Assembly: GCA_934169415.1 (NCBI GenBank)
Contig: CAKPNP010000007.1
Span: 1-37,706 of the forward strand
Reading direction: 5' to 3'
Length of the DNA stretch: 37,706 nucleotides
DNA from: an uncultured Bacilli bacterium
Lineage (GTDB): Bacteria > Bacillota_I > Bacilli_A > RF39 > UBA660
The translations under genes and the position numbers were made by a program. Of the stretch, positions 7,483 through 16,735 are shown one piece after another (position 1 is the stretch's first letter; every line of letters starts with the position of its first letter). The notes under the pieces are model-generated. The model saw only the letters and a list, made by a program, of their open reading frames with translations. It made no database searches and was not told the origin of the DNA.

Positions 7483-10400
7483 ATGAGTATTTTTAACATT
7501 TTTAATAAATTTGATAATAAAACAGTAACAGGCTTAACAGATGAATTAAAATGTATTTATATAAATAATTACTATGATTCATTAAATAAATCGGTACTTT
7601 TTGTATGTAACTCAATATATGAATCTAATAAGTTTTATCAAGCTTTAAAGAATTATAATGAAAATGTATTATTATTTCCAATGGATGATTTTTTAACAAG
7701 TGAAGTTTTAGCTACTTCACCAGAACTTAAAATGACAAGATTAGAAACTCTCAATAAATTAAAAAACGATGGAAATTTTATAGTTGTAACTAATTTAATG
7801 GGGTATTTGAGATTTTTACCTAGTAAAGATATTTTTAATAGTAGTTACATTAATTTAAAAATAGGTGAATCCTATGATATAAATGAGTTATCAGAAAAAT
7901 TATATAATGTAGGTTATAGTCACGAGATACTAATTAATAAATCTGGTGAATATGCAAAAAGAGGATTTGTAATAGATGTTTACCCAATAAATTATGATAA
8001 TCCTATAAGGATTGAGTTTTTTGGTGATGAAATTGAATCAATAAGAAAATTTGATGTAAATACACAACTTACCATTGAACAAATTGATAATGTATCTATT
8101 ATTCCAAATACAGAATTTTTAGGCTCAAGTACACATTCTAATATTCATAGAGATTTAATTAAATATACAGAAGTATACTCTATTAAAGATTATAAAGATT
8201 TTACTATTTTTTATAATGATTTAAACGATATAGAAATCAGTTATAATAATTTAATTAATGATATGTTTGAATATTCTGTTTCAGCTTCATTAGATACTAA
8301 TACTAAATATATGAACGAATTAATAGTACCAGATAATTATATTGATTTATGTAGTTATGATTCTGCTAAAGATGATTTAGTTACATATAATTCATATTCA
8401 AATAATATTGATTTATCAAATCCTGAAACTATAGGAAAAGAATTACATAAACTTTTACCTAGTAAAACAGTAATAATTTGTGTATCAAATAGATATCAGG
8501 CTAATAAGTTAATAGATATAGTAGATGATATAGTATTTACTAATGAAGAAGAAATAATAGAAAATAAAATAAATATAATTATAAAAAATATAACATTAGG
8601 ATTTTCATATGATAAATATATATTTATAAGTGAAAATGAAATATTTAATAAAAATCATAATCAAAATTATAAGACTAATTTTAAATATGGTACCAGAATT
8701 AAAGATATTACAAAATTAGAGGTGGGAGATTATATAGTACACTTTATGTACGGAATAGGTAAGTACATAGGAATAAAAACAATATCTAAAAATGGTTTAA
8801 TGAAAGATTATGTGGAACTAGAATATAAAGATGGTGATAAATTATATATTCCTGTTGAAAAAATAGATTTAATAAGTAAATATAGTTCTAATGATGCATA
8901 TGTTCCAAAATTAAATAAACTTGGATCTATGGAATGGGAAAAAACTAAATTAAAAGCAAAAAAACGTGCAATGGATATGGCAGATGAACTTTTAAATTTA
9001 TATGCATTAAGAGAAACAAAAGAAGGATATGCATTTAATAAAGATGATGATATGCAACTTGCCTTTGAAAAAGAATTTACTTATGAAGAAACTAAAGACC
9101 AAATAAAAGTAATAGATGAAATAAAAAAAGATATGGAATCTAATCATCCTATGGACAGATTATTATGTGGTGATGTTGGATATGGTAAAACAGAAGTTGC
9201 TTTTAGAGCTGCTTTTAAAGCAATATCATCAGGTTATCAAGTAGCTTTACTTTGTCCTACTACGATACTGTCCTCACAACATTTTAAAAATGCAGTTGAA
9301 AGATTTAAATCTTTTCCTATAACAATTAAGTTATTAAATAGATTTGTTTCTGTAAAGCAAACTAATGAAATAATTAAAGATATAGAATCTGGTAATGTAG
9401 ATTTTATTATTGGGACACATAAAATCCTTAATGATAATATAAAATTTAAAAAATTAGGGTTACTTATAATAGATGAAGAACAACGTTTTGGTGTTAAACA
9501 TAAAGAAAAATTAAAAGAATTTAAAAATAATATAGATGTTTTATCCCTTTCAGCAACTCCAATACCTAGAACGTTACAAATGTCATTATCTGGAGTAAGG
9601 GGATTATCAACATTAGAAACTCCACCTGCTAATAGATATCCTGTACAAACTTACGTACTTTCATATAATAAAAAAATAATTAAAGATGCAATATATAAAG
9701 AATTATCCCGTGATGGTCAAATTTTTATATTATATAATAAAATAGATGATATGGATTCTAAGAAAAAAGAAATAATGGATATGATTCCAAATGTTAGAAT
9801 AACAACAGCACACGGAAAAATGGACAAAAAAGAAATAGAAAATGTTATGATGGACTTCATTAATAAAAAATATGATGTACTACTTTGTACGACTATAATA
9901 GAAACCGGTATAGATATACCAAATGTTAATACATTAATAGTAATAGATGCAGAAAGGTTTGGTTTATCTCAGTTATATCAATTAAGAGGAAGAGTTGGAC
10001 GTAGTAATAAAATCGCTTATTGTTATTTAATGTATGATAATTCCAAAATATTAAATGAAGTAGCTAAAAAAAGATTATCTGTAATAAAAGAATTTACAGA
10101 ATTAGGTAGTGGACTTTCTATTGCTATGCGTGATTTATCAATCCGTGGAGCTGGTGATGTACTAGGAAGTGAACAAGCTGGTTTTATAGATAGTGTTGGT
10201 ATTGAATTATTTATGAAAATGTTAAAAGATGAAATAGATAAAAGAACAGGGCATGAAGTAATAACTGAAGTTGATTCTAAACCATTATTAGATGTTAATA
10301 CATCTGTTTCATCATCTTATGTAAGTGAAAACGAATTAAAAATAGAGATACACAAAAAAATAAATACTATAGATAGCTATGAAAAATTATTAAGTGTTAA

Positions 10401-10725
10401 AACAGAACTTGAGGATAGATTTGGTAAGATATCAGATGATTTAATTATTTATATGTATGAGGAATGGTTTGAACATTTAGCTAATAAATTAAAAATTACT
10501 AAAGTAAAACAAACTGTTAATAGTGTTGAGATAACTATAGATAAAGAATTATTAGATAGATTAAATGGTGAAAAATTATTTATATCTGCTTTGCAAGTAA
10601 ATAATAAATTTAAGTTTAATATGCAAGAAAAAAATCTTATTATATCATTACCAATAAAAGGTTTAGATAAACATTTTATATATTATTTAATAGATTTATT
10701 ATTTGTTATAGAAAAGGCAATTTAG
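7483..10725 (+). CDS. mfd: Transcription-repair coupling factor Mfd
   Basis: Mfd removes RNA polymerase stalled at DNA lesions and recruits UvrA. The 1080-residue protein, slightly shorter than Bacillus Mfd (about 1177), shows a UvrB-like N-terminal region, the RNA-polymerase-interacting domain (GDYIVHFMYGIGKYIGI), and the translocase: Walker A in LLCGDVGYGKTEVAFRA, the DEEQRFG box, SATPIPRTLQMS, TTIIETGIDIPNVNT and QLRGRVGRS. A TRCF C-terminal domain follows. AGGAGG precedes the ATG. The stop codon lies in the loop of its terminator. Confidence 0.97.
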   Translation: MSIFNIFNKFDNKTVTGLTDELKCIYINNYYDSLNKSVLFVCNSIYESNKFYQALKNYNENVLLFPMDDFLTSEVLATSPELKMTRLETLNKLKNDGNFIVVTNLMGYLRFLPSKDIFNSSYINLKIGESYDINELSEKLYNVGYSHEILINKSGEYAKRGFVIDVYPINYDNPIRIEFFGDEIESIRKFDVNTQLTIEQIDNVSIIPNTEFLGSSTHSNIHRDLIKYTEVYSIKDYKDFTIFYNDLNDIEISYNNLINDMFEYSVSASLDTNTKYMNELIVPDNYIDLCSYDSAKDDLVTYNSYSNNIDLSNPETIGKELHKLLPSKTVIICVSNRYQANKLIDIVDDIVFTNEEEIIENKINIIIKNITLGFSYDKYIFISENEIFNKNHNQNYKTNFKYGTRIKDITKLEVGDYIVHFMYGIGKYIGIKTISKNGLMKDYVELEYKDGDKLYIPVEKIDLISKYSSNDAYVPKLNKLGSMEWEKTKLKAKKRAMDMADELLNLYALRETKEGYAFNKDDDMQLAFEKEFTYEETKDQIKVIDEIKKDMESNHPMDRLLCGDVGYGKTEVAFRAAFKAISSGYQVALLCPTTILSSQHFKNAVERFKSFPITIKLLNRFVSVKQTNEIIKDIESGNVDFIIGTHKILNDNIKFKKLGLLIIDEEQRFGVKHKEKLKEFKNNIDVLSLSATPIPRTLQMSLSGVRGLSTLETPPANRYPVQTYVLSYNKKIIKDAIYKELSRDGQIFILYNKIDDMDSKKKEIMDMIPNVRITTAHGKMDKKEIENVMMDFINKKYDVLLCTTIIETGIDIPNVNTLIVIDAERFGLSQLYQLRGRVGRSNKIAYCYLMYDNSKILNEVAKKRLSVIKEFTELGSGLSIAMRDLSIRGAGDVLGSEQAGFIDSVGIELFMKMLKDEIDKRTGHEVITEVDSKPLLDVNTSVSSSYVSENELKIEIHKKINTIDSYEKLLSVKTELEDRFGKISDDLIIYMYEEWFEHLANKLKITKVKQTVNSVEITIDKELLDRLNGEKLFISALQVNNKFKFNMQEKNLIISLPIKGLDKHFIYYLIDLLFVIEKAI

Positions 10726-10737
10726 TTGCCTTTTTTT
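10712..10737 (+). terminator. Terminator with the mfd stop codon in its loop
   Basis: Stem AAAAGGCAA/TTGCCTTTT with loop TTTAG, then a T-run to 10737. The mfd TAG (10723-10725) is in the loop. Confidence 0.85.
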
Positions 10738-10768
10738 GTATATTTACTAATAAATAGAGCAAAATATA
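10738..10768 (+). promoter_or_regulatory. Putative forespore sigma (sigma-F/G-type) promoter of spoVT
   Basis: GTATA (10738-10742), a 16-bp spacer and GCAAAATATA (10759-10768) resemble the sigma-F/G pattern GYATA and GGnRAnAMTW, matching 8 of the 10 positions of the -10. Bacillus spoVT is a sigma-G gene, which supports the call. Confidence 0.45.
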
Positions 10769-10784
10769 AAAGAAAGGAATGTTT

Positions 10785-11315
10785 ATGAAAGCAACAGGAA
10801 TAGTAAGAAGAATAGATGAATTGGGTCGTATAGTAGTTCCAAAAGAAATAAGAAAAAATTTAAGAATTAATGAAGGTGAAAATTTAGAAATATTTGTAGA
10901 TGATGAAGATAATATAGTATTAAAAAGGTATTCTCTAGTAAAAAAATTAGAAGAATTATCAAAAGTTATATCTGAATCTATATACTATTATACTAAAAAT
11001 GTTGTTTTAGTGTTTGATTCAAAAGAAATAATTGCAGTATCTGGACTTAGTAAAAAAGATTATTTAAATAAAGAAATAAGTAATCATTTAGAATCTATGA
11101 TACTAAAAAGAGAAAATACTATATCTAGAAGTATTGAAACAATTGAAATAACAGATGACAAAACACTAAAGGCATCGTACGCTATTTGTCCTATAATACT
11201 ATCTGGCGATTGTATTGGTTCTATAATTATACTTAATGAAAAAAATGAAATCACTGATGCTGATTATAAAATAATACAAATTGCTTCTAAAATACTTTAT
11301 ACTAGTTTAGAATGA
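10785..11315 (+). CDS. spoVT: Stage V sporulation protein T, AbrB-family regulator
   Basis: SpoVT is a forespore transcription regulator that tunes sigma-G genes. The N-terminal swapped-hairpin AbrB domain is clear: MKATGIVRRIDELGRIVVPK, then EIRKNLRINEGENLEIFVDD. A GAF-like C-terminal domain follows from about residue 55 (YTKNVVLVFDSKEIIAVSG, ASYAICPIILSGDCIGSIII). Length 176 equals the family norm of about 178, so it is SpoVT rather than the short AbrB. The start is ATG 10785 because AAAGGA (10773-10778) touches the upstream ATG at 10779. The place after mfd matches Bacillus. Confidence 0.95.
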   Translation: MKATGIVRRIDELGRIVVPKEIRKNLRINEGENLEIFVDDEDNIVLKRYSLVKKLEELSKVISESIYYYTKNVVLVFDSKEIIAVSGLSKKDYLNKEISNHLESMILKRENTISRSIETIEITDDKTLKASYAICPIILSGDCIGSIIILNEKNEITDADYKIIQIASKILYTSLE

Positions 11316-11359
11316 TATGTAAAAGAATGTAAAATGTCATAATTTGTAGGTTAAAATAA

Positions 11360-11388
11360 TTGAAATGATATAAAAATATATGTTATAT
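11360..11388 (+). promoter_or_regulatory. Housekeeping promoter ahead of the small membrane ORF
   Basis: TTGAAA (11360-11365), a 17-bp spacer and TTATAT (11383-11388), about 35 nt before ATG 11424. Confidence 0.5.
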
Positions 11389-11423
11389 TTAAAGGGTCGT
11401 AACAATCGGAAAGGATACACTTT

Positions 11424-11588
11424 ATGGAAAACATTAAAGAAAAAGTTGCTGTATCATTAGTATTTTTACCTACTTTGTTTGCTATTGCTAGCATGATAGT
11501 TGATTTTAATATATCTGATTTATTGTATTTAATTGTTGTATCATTTTTAGTAATACGTTATTTCATAAAAAAGAAATTCAATATATAG
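11424..11588 (+). CDS. Small hydrophobic protein (54 aa), not recognised
   Basis: An ORF of 54 codons with ATG 11424 preceded by AAAGGA at 8 nt and a plausible promoter upstream. The product begins MENIKEKVAV and contains two hydrophobic stretches (about 8-26 and 32-48) before a basic tail YFIKKKFNI, so it is probably a two-pass or hairpin membrane peptide. It fills the spoVT-tatD gap on the same strand. I recognise no family. Support comes from ribosome-binding site, promoter and a clean membrane-like composition. Confidence 0.6.
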   Translation: MENIKEKVAVSLVFLPTLFAIASMIVDFNISDLLYLIVVSFLVIRYFIKKKFNI

Positions 11589-11611
11589 TTATTGGATTTA
11601 TTTTTTTATGC

Positions 11612-11617
11612 TATAAT
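11612..11617 (+). promoter_or_regulatory. Extended -10 promoter very close to the tatD start
   Basis: TGC-TATAAT ends only 17 nt before ATG 11635, with TTATTG 17 bp upstream as a weak -35. Transcription would begin about 11 nt before the start codon, so the leader would be little more than AGGTGA. Confidence 0.5.
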
Positions 11618-11634
11618 TTTATATAGGTGATAAC

Positions 11635-12393
11635 ATGGTAGATACACATTGTCATATATTTCATGAGTACTATGATAATATAGATGAAGTAATAAATAAA
11701 ATGGAAAATAATATAATTATAGTAAATGGAACTAATATAAATGATAATAAGGAAGTACTAGAATTAGTTAAAAAATATAAAAATGTATATGGAGCTTTAG
11801 GCTTACATCCAACCGAAATCGGCTCTTCATATGAAGAGACATTATCATTTATAGAAAAGCATTTAAATGATGAAAAAATAGTTGGCATAGGTGAGATTGG
11901 TCTAGATTATCATTATACTTTAGAAAATAAAGATATACAGAAAGAAGTATTTATTAAACAACTTAATCTTGCTCGTAAGTATAATAAATCTGTTATAATT
12001 CACTCTAGAGATGCAATAAATGACACATTAGAAATATTAAAGGAATATAAAGATATAAAAAAAGATATCCATTCATTTAGTGGCAGTTTAGAGAGTGCTA
12101 TAAAATTTATTAAAATAAATTGTAGACTTGGAATAGGTGGAGTATTAACTTTTAAAAATGCTAAAAGGCTTCAAAATATTGTTGAAAATGTTGATATTCA
12201 TAGTTTATTATTAGAAACTGATAGTCCGTATTTAACTCCAGAACCATATAGAGGATCTAAAAATGAGCCGTATAATATTATTTATGTTGCAAAAAAAATA
12301 TCTGAAATTAAAGGTATAAGTTTAGAAGATGTACTTTCTATAACAACATCAAATGCCATTAGCCAATTTGACTTAGATAAGTATTTATGTTAA
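11635..12393 (+). CDS. tatD: TatD-family metal-dependent DNA hydrolase
   Basis: A TIM-barrel metallo-hydrolase of the TatD/YabD family, implicated in 3'-5' DNA or RNA trimming. Metal-ligand motifs are all present: DTHCH near the N-terminus, ALGLHPTE, IGEIGLDYHY, VIIHSRDA, DIHSFSG and LLETDSPYLTPEPYRGSKNEP. Length 252 matches the family (about 255). AGGTGA lies 6 nt before the ATG. In Bacillus the gene (yabD) precedes yabE and ksgA, and that order holds here. Confidence 0.93.
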   Translation: MVDTHCHIFHEYYDNIDEVINKMENNIIIVNGTNINDNKEVLELVKKYKNVYGALGLHPTEIGSSYEETLSFIEKHLNDEKIVGIGEIGLDYHYTLENKDIQKEVFIKQLNLARKYNKSVIIHSRDAINDTLEILKEYKDIKKDIHSFSGSLESAIKFIKINCRLGIGGVLTFKNAKRLQNIVENVDIHSLLLETDSPYLTPEPYRGSKNEPYNIIYVAKKISEIKGISLEDVLSITTSNAISQFDLDKYLC

Positions 12394-12401
12394 AATTATC
12401 A

Positions 12402-12415
12402 TTGTCGAAAGACAA
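12402..12415 (+). promoter_or_regulatory. GNRA-capped hairpin before the 3D-domain gene
   Basis: TTGTC-GAAA-GACAA forms a 5-bp stem with a GAAA tetraloop just upstream of GAGGTGAGGG. It lacks a T-run, so it may stabilise or tune the leader rather than terminate. Confidence 0.35.
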
Positions 12416-12430
12416 ATTTGAGGTGAGGGA

Positions 12431-13132
12431 ATGAACTTTTATTTACTAAAGTTATTAGGTAAATGGTTTTGCTTTATTGCAATTTCTATATCTAATTTAT
12501 TTGGTATTAATAATTCTTATACTAAATTTGAATACAGTGATGATTCTATAAAAAATGTATCTGTATTAACTCAAGTTATACCATTTGAAACTATAACAAC
12601 ATATGATTCAAAGTATCCTATGGGAAATAAAATAGTTACTCAAACTGGAAAAGATGGTATACAATTTACTAACAATGATGGAGTTAATATAATTTTAGAA
12701 GATGCAATAAAAGAAAATGTGATTATAGGAACTGGTCCTGAGGCTACATACACAGGAATAATAACTGGGTATGGTCCAGATTGTTCTACTTGTTCTGGAA
12801 GAGGATATGTAGCATGTAGGACTGTTGATAAAAGTAGTTTTAATCTACTTACTGATGGTGTTTATTATTTAGACTCACAGTACGGTAGTGTTAGAGTATT
12901 AGCTGCAGCTTTAAGTGTATTCCCATGTGGAACAATAGTAGAAGTAGATAGCTCTACATTAGGTAAATTTATGGGTATTGTCCTAGATACAGGATATGAT
13001 ATGAGAAAAAACTTAGAAAGAGGTATTTATCACTTTGATGTTGCATACACAACTGAAAATGATGAAATGGTTGCTAAAACTACTGATATGAGCGGAAATG
13101 TTATATATAATATACAAAGATGGGGATGGTAG
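12431..13132 (+). CDS. YabE-like secreted G5/3D-domain protein
   Basis: Proteins of this type bind or remodel peptidoglycan at the cell surface (Rpf/MltA-like 3D fold). The N-terminus has a hydrophobic signal or anchor (about 2-25). A G5-like repeat follows (VIPFETITTYDSKYPMGNKI then VTQTGKDG), and the C-terminal 3D-like domain spans about 110-225: ITGYGPDCSTCSGRG, VRVLAAALSVFPCGTIVEVD, GIVLDTGYDM and YHFDVAY. The paired cysteines in DCSTC and VAC suggest extracytoplasmic disulfides. At 233 residues it is shorter than Bacillus YabE (about 437). It occupies the yabE slot between tatD and rsmA; rnmV is missing. Confidence 0.8.
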   Translation: MNFYLLKLLGKWFCFIAISISNLFGINNSYTKFEYSDDSIKNVSVLTQVIPFETITTYDSKYPMGNKIVTQTGKDGIQFTNNDGVNIILEDAIKENVIIGTGPEATYTGIITGYGPDCSTCSGRGYVACRTVDKSSFNLLTDGVYYLDSQYGSVRVLAAALSVFPCGTIVEVDSSTLGKFMGIVLDTGYDMRKNLERGIYHFDVAYTTENDEMVAKTTDMSGNVIYNIQRWGW

Positions 13133-13164
13133 TCAACATCTTTTGTTTTTAGAAAGGAGTATTT

Positions 13165-13989
13165 ATGAATTACTCGCCAAAGAAAATGAATGAATTATTA
13201 TCTGATAATAATTTTAATCTAAAAAAGAAATTTGGGCAAAATTTTATAATAGATGAAAATATAATAGATTCTATTATAGATAAATCAAAAATAGGTGATG
13301 ATACACTTGTAATCGAAATAGGTCCAGGAGCAGGCAGCTTAACATCTAAACTTGCAGTATTTGCTAAAAATGTACTGTGTTATGAAGTGGATGAGGCCTT
13401 AAAACCTGTTTTATCTCATTCGCTAAAAGATTTTAATAATATTGAAATCATATTTAATGATTTTTTAAAGAGTGATGTAAATAATGACATAAAGAAATAT
13501 AGTTATAATAAATTATATGTAATTGCCAATCTTCCATACTATATTACAACTCCAATTTTAATGAAATTAATAACTGATAATATAGAGGTTGATAAAATAG
13601 TTGTAATGGTTCAAAAAGAAGTGGGAGATAGATTTAGAGCTAAGCCAAATACAAAGGATTATTCATCATTATCTGTTTATTTAAATTATTATTTTGATGT
13701 AAAAAAAATATTAGATGTTTCAAGAAATGTATTTTTACCTAAACCTAATGTTGATAGCATAGTAGTAGAATTTACAAAAAAAGAGCAGGTAGAATTAAAA
13801 AATAAAGAATTGTTTTTTAATCTTGTAAGGGATAGTTTTAAACAGAAAAGAAAGAATTTAAGAAATAATTTAAAAAATTACGATTTAAATAAGATAGATG
13901 AAATATTAAAAGAGCATAATATGGATTTAACCTACAGGGCTGAACAAATACCAATAGAATTGTTTATAGAGATTTCTAATAAATTATAA
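13165..13989 (+). CDS. rsmA: 16S rRNA (A1518/A1519-N6)-dimethyltransferase RsmA/KsgA
   Basis: RsmA dimethylates two adjacent adenosines in helix 45 of 16S rRNA late in small-subunit assembly. The 274-residue protein has KKKFGQNFIIDENIIDSI at the N-terminus, SAM motif I VIEIGPGAGSLT, the acidic ENI-like step CYEVDEALKP, the catalytic NLPYYITTPIL and VQKEVGDR. The C-terminal domain FLPKPNVDSIVV and SFKQKRKNLRNNLK is standard. AGAAAGGAG precedes the ATG. Resistance-type Erm enzymes share the fold but lack this C-terminus. Confidence 0.96.
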   Translation: MNYSPKKMNELLSDNNFNLKKKFGQNFIIDENIIDSIIDKSKIGDDTLVIEIGPGAGSLTSKLAVFAKNVLCYEVDEALKPVLSHSLKDFNNIEIIFNDFLKSDVNNDIKKYSYNKLYVIANLPYYITTPILMKLITDNIEVDKIVVMVQKEVGDRFRAKPNTKDYSSLSVYLNYYFDVKKILDVSRNVFLPKPNVDSIVVEFTKKEQVELKNKELFFNLVRDSFKQKRKNLRNNLKNYDLNKIDEILKEHNMDLTYRAEQIPIELFIEISNKL

Positions 13990-13998
13990 GGAGGATAT

Positions 13999-14601
13999 AT
14001 GGATTTATTTGATTATCAAATGCTTAAGTATAAATTCGCACTTCAAGTACTTGAAACTCAAGTTAATATACTTATAGAAGACTTTACATTTAAAAATAAA
14101 TATAATCCAGTTGAACATATAAAATCTAGAATAAAAACACGTGAAAGTGCTATAAAAAAATTACAAAATAAGAACTACCAAGTTAATTATGAAAACTTAG
14201 TTAATCATGTACATGATATGGTTGGTATAAGAATCGTATGTTCATTCTTATCTGATGTTTATGATATTATTAAATTAATTGAAAATTCAAGTATTATTAG
14301 GGTAAAAGAAAAAAAGGATTATATTAATAATCCTAAAGAAACTGGATATATGAGCTATCACTTAATTGTATATGTGCCAATACATTTAAATGGCCATGAA
14401 GAATATGTAGAGGCTGAAATACAAATAAGAACAAGTGCAATGGATTTTTGGGCTAGTTTAGATCATAAGATGCAATATAAGTTTCCATCTGTAATACCAG
14501 ATGAAATAAAAAAGGAATTATACAATTGTTCTATGGATATAAAGAAACTGGATCAAAAAATGTTATATTTAAATGAAATAGTTAATAAATATAAGAATTA
14601 A
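13999..14601 (+). CDS. Small alarmone synthetase (RelQ/SasB-type GTP pyrophosphokinase)
   Basis: The enzyme transfers pyrophosphate from ATP to GDP or GTP to make (p)ppGpp. The 200-residue protein is a lone RelA/SpoT synthetase domain: HIKSRIKTRESAIKKL, VHDMVGIRIVCSF, KKDYINNPKETGYMSYH, VEAEIQIRTSAMDFWASLDH. It has no hydrolase, TGS or ACT domain. Both RelP and RelQ types are near this length. The EIQIRT and YxSYH motifs favour a RelQ-like tetrameric synthetase, but subtype is inferred. AAGGAGG lies just before the ATG, 10 nt after rsmA, so the two are probably co-transcribed. Confidence 0.9.
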   Translation: MDLFDYQMLKYKFALQVLETQVNILIEDFTFKNKYNPVEHIKSRIKTRESAIKKLQNKNYQVNYENLVNHVHDMVGIRIVCSFLSDVYDIIKLIENSSIIRVKEKKDYINNPKETGYMSYHLIVYVPIHLNGHEEYVEAEIQIRTSAMDFWASLDHKMQYKFPSVIPDEIKKELYNCSMDIKKLDQKMLYLNEIVNKYKN

Positions 14602-14632
14602 ATATCAAAACTTAAAAATTTGATATTTTTTT
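14600..14632 (+). terminator. Terminator of the tatD-alarmone synthetase run
   Basis: Ten-bp stem AAATATCAAA/TTTGATATTT with a 9-nt loop, followed by Ts. Its 5' arm overlaps the stop codon. Confidence 0.8.
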
Positions 14633-14722
14633 ATATTATTATACCATTTAATAATTATAAAAATTTATATACTTGATGTCTTTAAATAAGAAATATTAAT
14701 ATAATTAAATAGGTGATTATTG

Positions 14723-16015
14723 ATGAAACTTATAGATAGTATATTATGGGCTAGTGCTACTATTTTAATTTTATATTCTGGTATATTTTATACATTTAAA
14801 TTAAAGTTTGTTCAGTTTAGATTTATTGATATGTTTAAAAATTTATTTAAAAAAACTGATAGTAAGGTAAGTCCATTTGAATCATTAATGATAGTACTGG
14901 GAGGCAGAATAGGAGTAGGAAGTATTGCAGGTATCGCCTTATCTATATATCTAGGTGGAGTAGGAAGTATTTTCTGGATGTGGATAATAGGTTTTATTTC
15001 GGCTCCTTTATCGTTTTCGGAGACAATACTGGGAATTAAATATCAAAAGAAAGTTAATGATGAATATATAGGCGGGCCTAGTAATTATTTAAAATATGGG
15101 CTAAATAAACCTAATTTATCAAAATTATATTCATTTATAATTGTATTTAGTTATATTGGTGGATTTTTAAGTATACAAGCTAATACAATAACAACATCAA
15201 TTGTAAATTATATTAATATTAATCCTTTAATAATTGGAATTACTCTTGCATTAATATCTTTTATTATTATACTTGGCGGAGTTAATAATATATCAAAAGT
15301 TTCAAAATATTTAGTACCTATTATGAGCCTTATTTATATACTAGCTTCTTTTTTTATAATAGTTATAAATTATGAAAAGGTACCTTTAGTTTTTATGAAT
15401 ATATTAAGTGATGCATTTAATTTTAAATCGTTTGGATTTGGAGTTATATCTAGTATGATAGTAGGTATTCAAAGGGGAATATTTTCTAATGAGGCAGGGT
15501 TAGGTACTGGTGCAATAGCGGCTAGCTGTGTAAATAGTAATCCAGCAAGTTGTGGATTTGTTCAAATGATAGGTATATATATAACAACGTTTTTAATTTG
15601 TACAGCAACAGCTTTAGTTATACTTACTACTGATAATATAGATGTTAATGTAATTAATGGTATTGAACTAACACAAGAAGCATTTATTATGAATTTAGGT
15701 AGTTTGGGTAATATAGTTGTAATATTATCGATAATACTTTTTGCTTTTTCCACAGTTTTATCTGGTTATTATGATGGTGAAGCAAGCTTAAAATCAATAT
15801 TTCCAAACATTTCAAAAAATAAATTATTAATATTAAAAATAGTAACATTTGTAGTAATATTATTTGGTTCTATAACAAAAGCTAATTTAATATGGAGTTT
15901 TGTTAATATATTAACAAGCTTACTTGCTATAATAAATTCATATGCATTAATTAAATTATATAAAGAAGTTGTTTTTGAATATAAAAGATACAATAAATGT
16001 GGTAAAATAAAATAG
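14723..16015 (+). CDS. Sodium/alanine symporter family (AGCS) transporter
   Basis: A multi-pass secondary transporter that probably imports alanine or glycine with sodium. The AGCS family signatures are present: GGRIGVGSIAGIALSIYLGG, SFSETILGIKYQKK, EYIGGPSNYLKYG, and FSNEAGLGTGAIAAS near the middle, a conserved substrate-site loop. About 10 hydrophobic segments are visible over 430 residues, near the family length of about 450. The start is ATG 14723, 7 nt after AGGTG; a TTG at 14720 is less likely. TATAAT at 14700-14705 would give a very short leader. Substrate is inferred from family. Confidence 0.85.
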   Translation: MKLIDSILWASATILILYSGIFYTFKLKFVQFRFIDMFKNLFKKTDSKVSPFESLMIVLGGRIGVGSIAGIALSIYLGGVGSIFWMWIIGFISAPLSFSETILGIKYQKKVNDEYIGGPSNYLKYGLNKPNLSKLYSFIIVFSYIGGFLSIQANTITTSIVNYININPLIIGITLALISFIIILGGVNNISKVSKYLVPIMSLIYILASFFIIVINYEKVPLVFMNILSDAFNFKSFGFGVISSMIVGIQRGIFSNEAGLGTGAIAASCVNSNPASCGFVQMIGIYITTFLICTATALVILTTDNIDVNVINGIELTQEAFIMNLGSLGNIVVILSIILFAFSTVLSGYYDGEASLKSIFPNISKNKLLILKIVTFVVILFGSITKANLIWSFVNILTSLLAIINSYALIKLYKEVVFEYKRYNKCGKIK

Positions 16016-16023
16016 GTGGTTGT

Positions 16024-16689
16024 ATGAAAAATGACTATATAATTAATAAAAATTGGGATATTATTTTAGAAGATGAAATGAAAAAGGAATATTTTAAAAA
16101 TTTAGGTGTATTTGTTAAAAATGAATATAGAACTAAAACATGTTATCCACAGTATAAAGATATTTTTAATGCTTTAAGATATACTGATTATGACGAGGTA
16201 AAAGTAGTAATATTAGGTCAAGATCCATATCATGGAGAAAATGAAGCTCATGGACTTTCTTTTTCAGTATTAGATGGTGTTAAGAGACCTCCTTCATTAA
16301 ATAATATATTTAAAGAGCTATATGATGATTTAGGTGTTAAAAGAACTACAAATGATTTAACTTCTTGGGCTACTCAGGGTGTTTTACTTTTAAACTCTAT
16401 TATGTCTGTTGTAAAAGATACTCCGTTATCTCATAAAGGAAGAGGCTGGGAAATATTTACAGATGATATAATTAGGTATTTAAATGAAAGAGAAAAACCT
16501 ATAGTATTTATTCTATGGGGAAGTTATGCTAGAAGTAAAAAAGAGCTAATTACAAATAAAAATCATTATATAATAGAGTCAGTTCATCCTTCTCCATTAT
16601 CTGCAAATCGTGGATTTTTTGGAAGTAAACCTTTTTCTAAAACTAATAACTTTTTAGTTAAAAATGGAATGGAGCCTATTAATTGGTAG
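16024..16689 (+). CDS. ung: Uracil-DNA glycosylase, family 1
   Basis: Ung removes uracil from DNA to start base-excision repair. The 221-residue protein carries the catalytic GQDPYHG with D67 as general base, the FSVLDGVKRPPSL Pro-rich loop, LLLNSIMSV uracil-binding segment and the minor-groove loop HPSPLSANRGFFGSKPFSK. Length is typical (about 225). AGGTGG precedes the ATG, 8 nt after the transporter stop. This is unrelated to the second, Fe-S-type uracil glycosylase domain at about 28 kb. Confidence 0.96.
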   Translation: MKNDYIINKNWDIILEDEMKKEYFKNLGVFVKNEYRTKTCYPQYKDIFNALRYTDYDEVKVVILGQDPYHGENEAHGLSFSVLDGVKRPPSLNNIFKELYDDLGVKRTTNDLTSWATQGVLLLNSIMSVVKDTPLSHKGRGWEIFTDDIIRYLNEREKPIVFILWGSYARSKKELITNKNHYIIESVHPSPLSANRGFFGSKPFSKTNNFLVKNGMEPINW

Positions 16690-16735
16690 TATATAATATC
16701 TTCTTATAAATATTATTTTATAGGAGGATTTTTTT

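Noticed and set aside
14135..14150. Additional parS site (CACGTGAAA) in the alarmone synthetase gene
   Set aside because: Only the central CACGTGAAA matches; the left arm TGTTN is missing and it encodes a conserved RES stretch.
16685..16722. Terminator between ung and mntP
   Set aside because: ATAATAT and ATATTAT could pair but the stem is all A-T and the T-run is weak.
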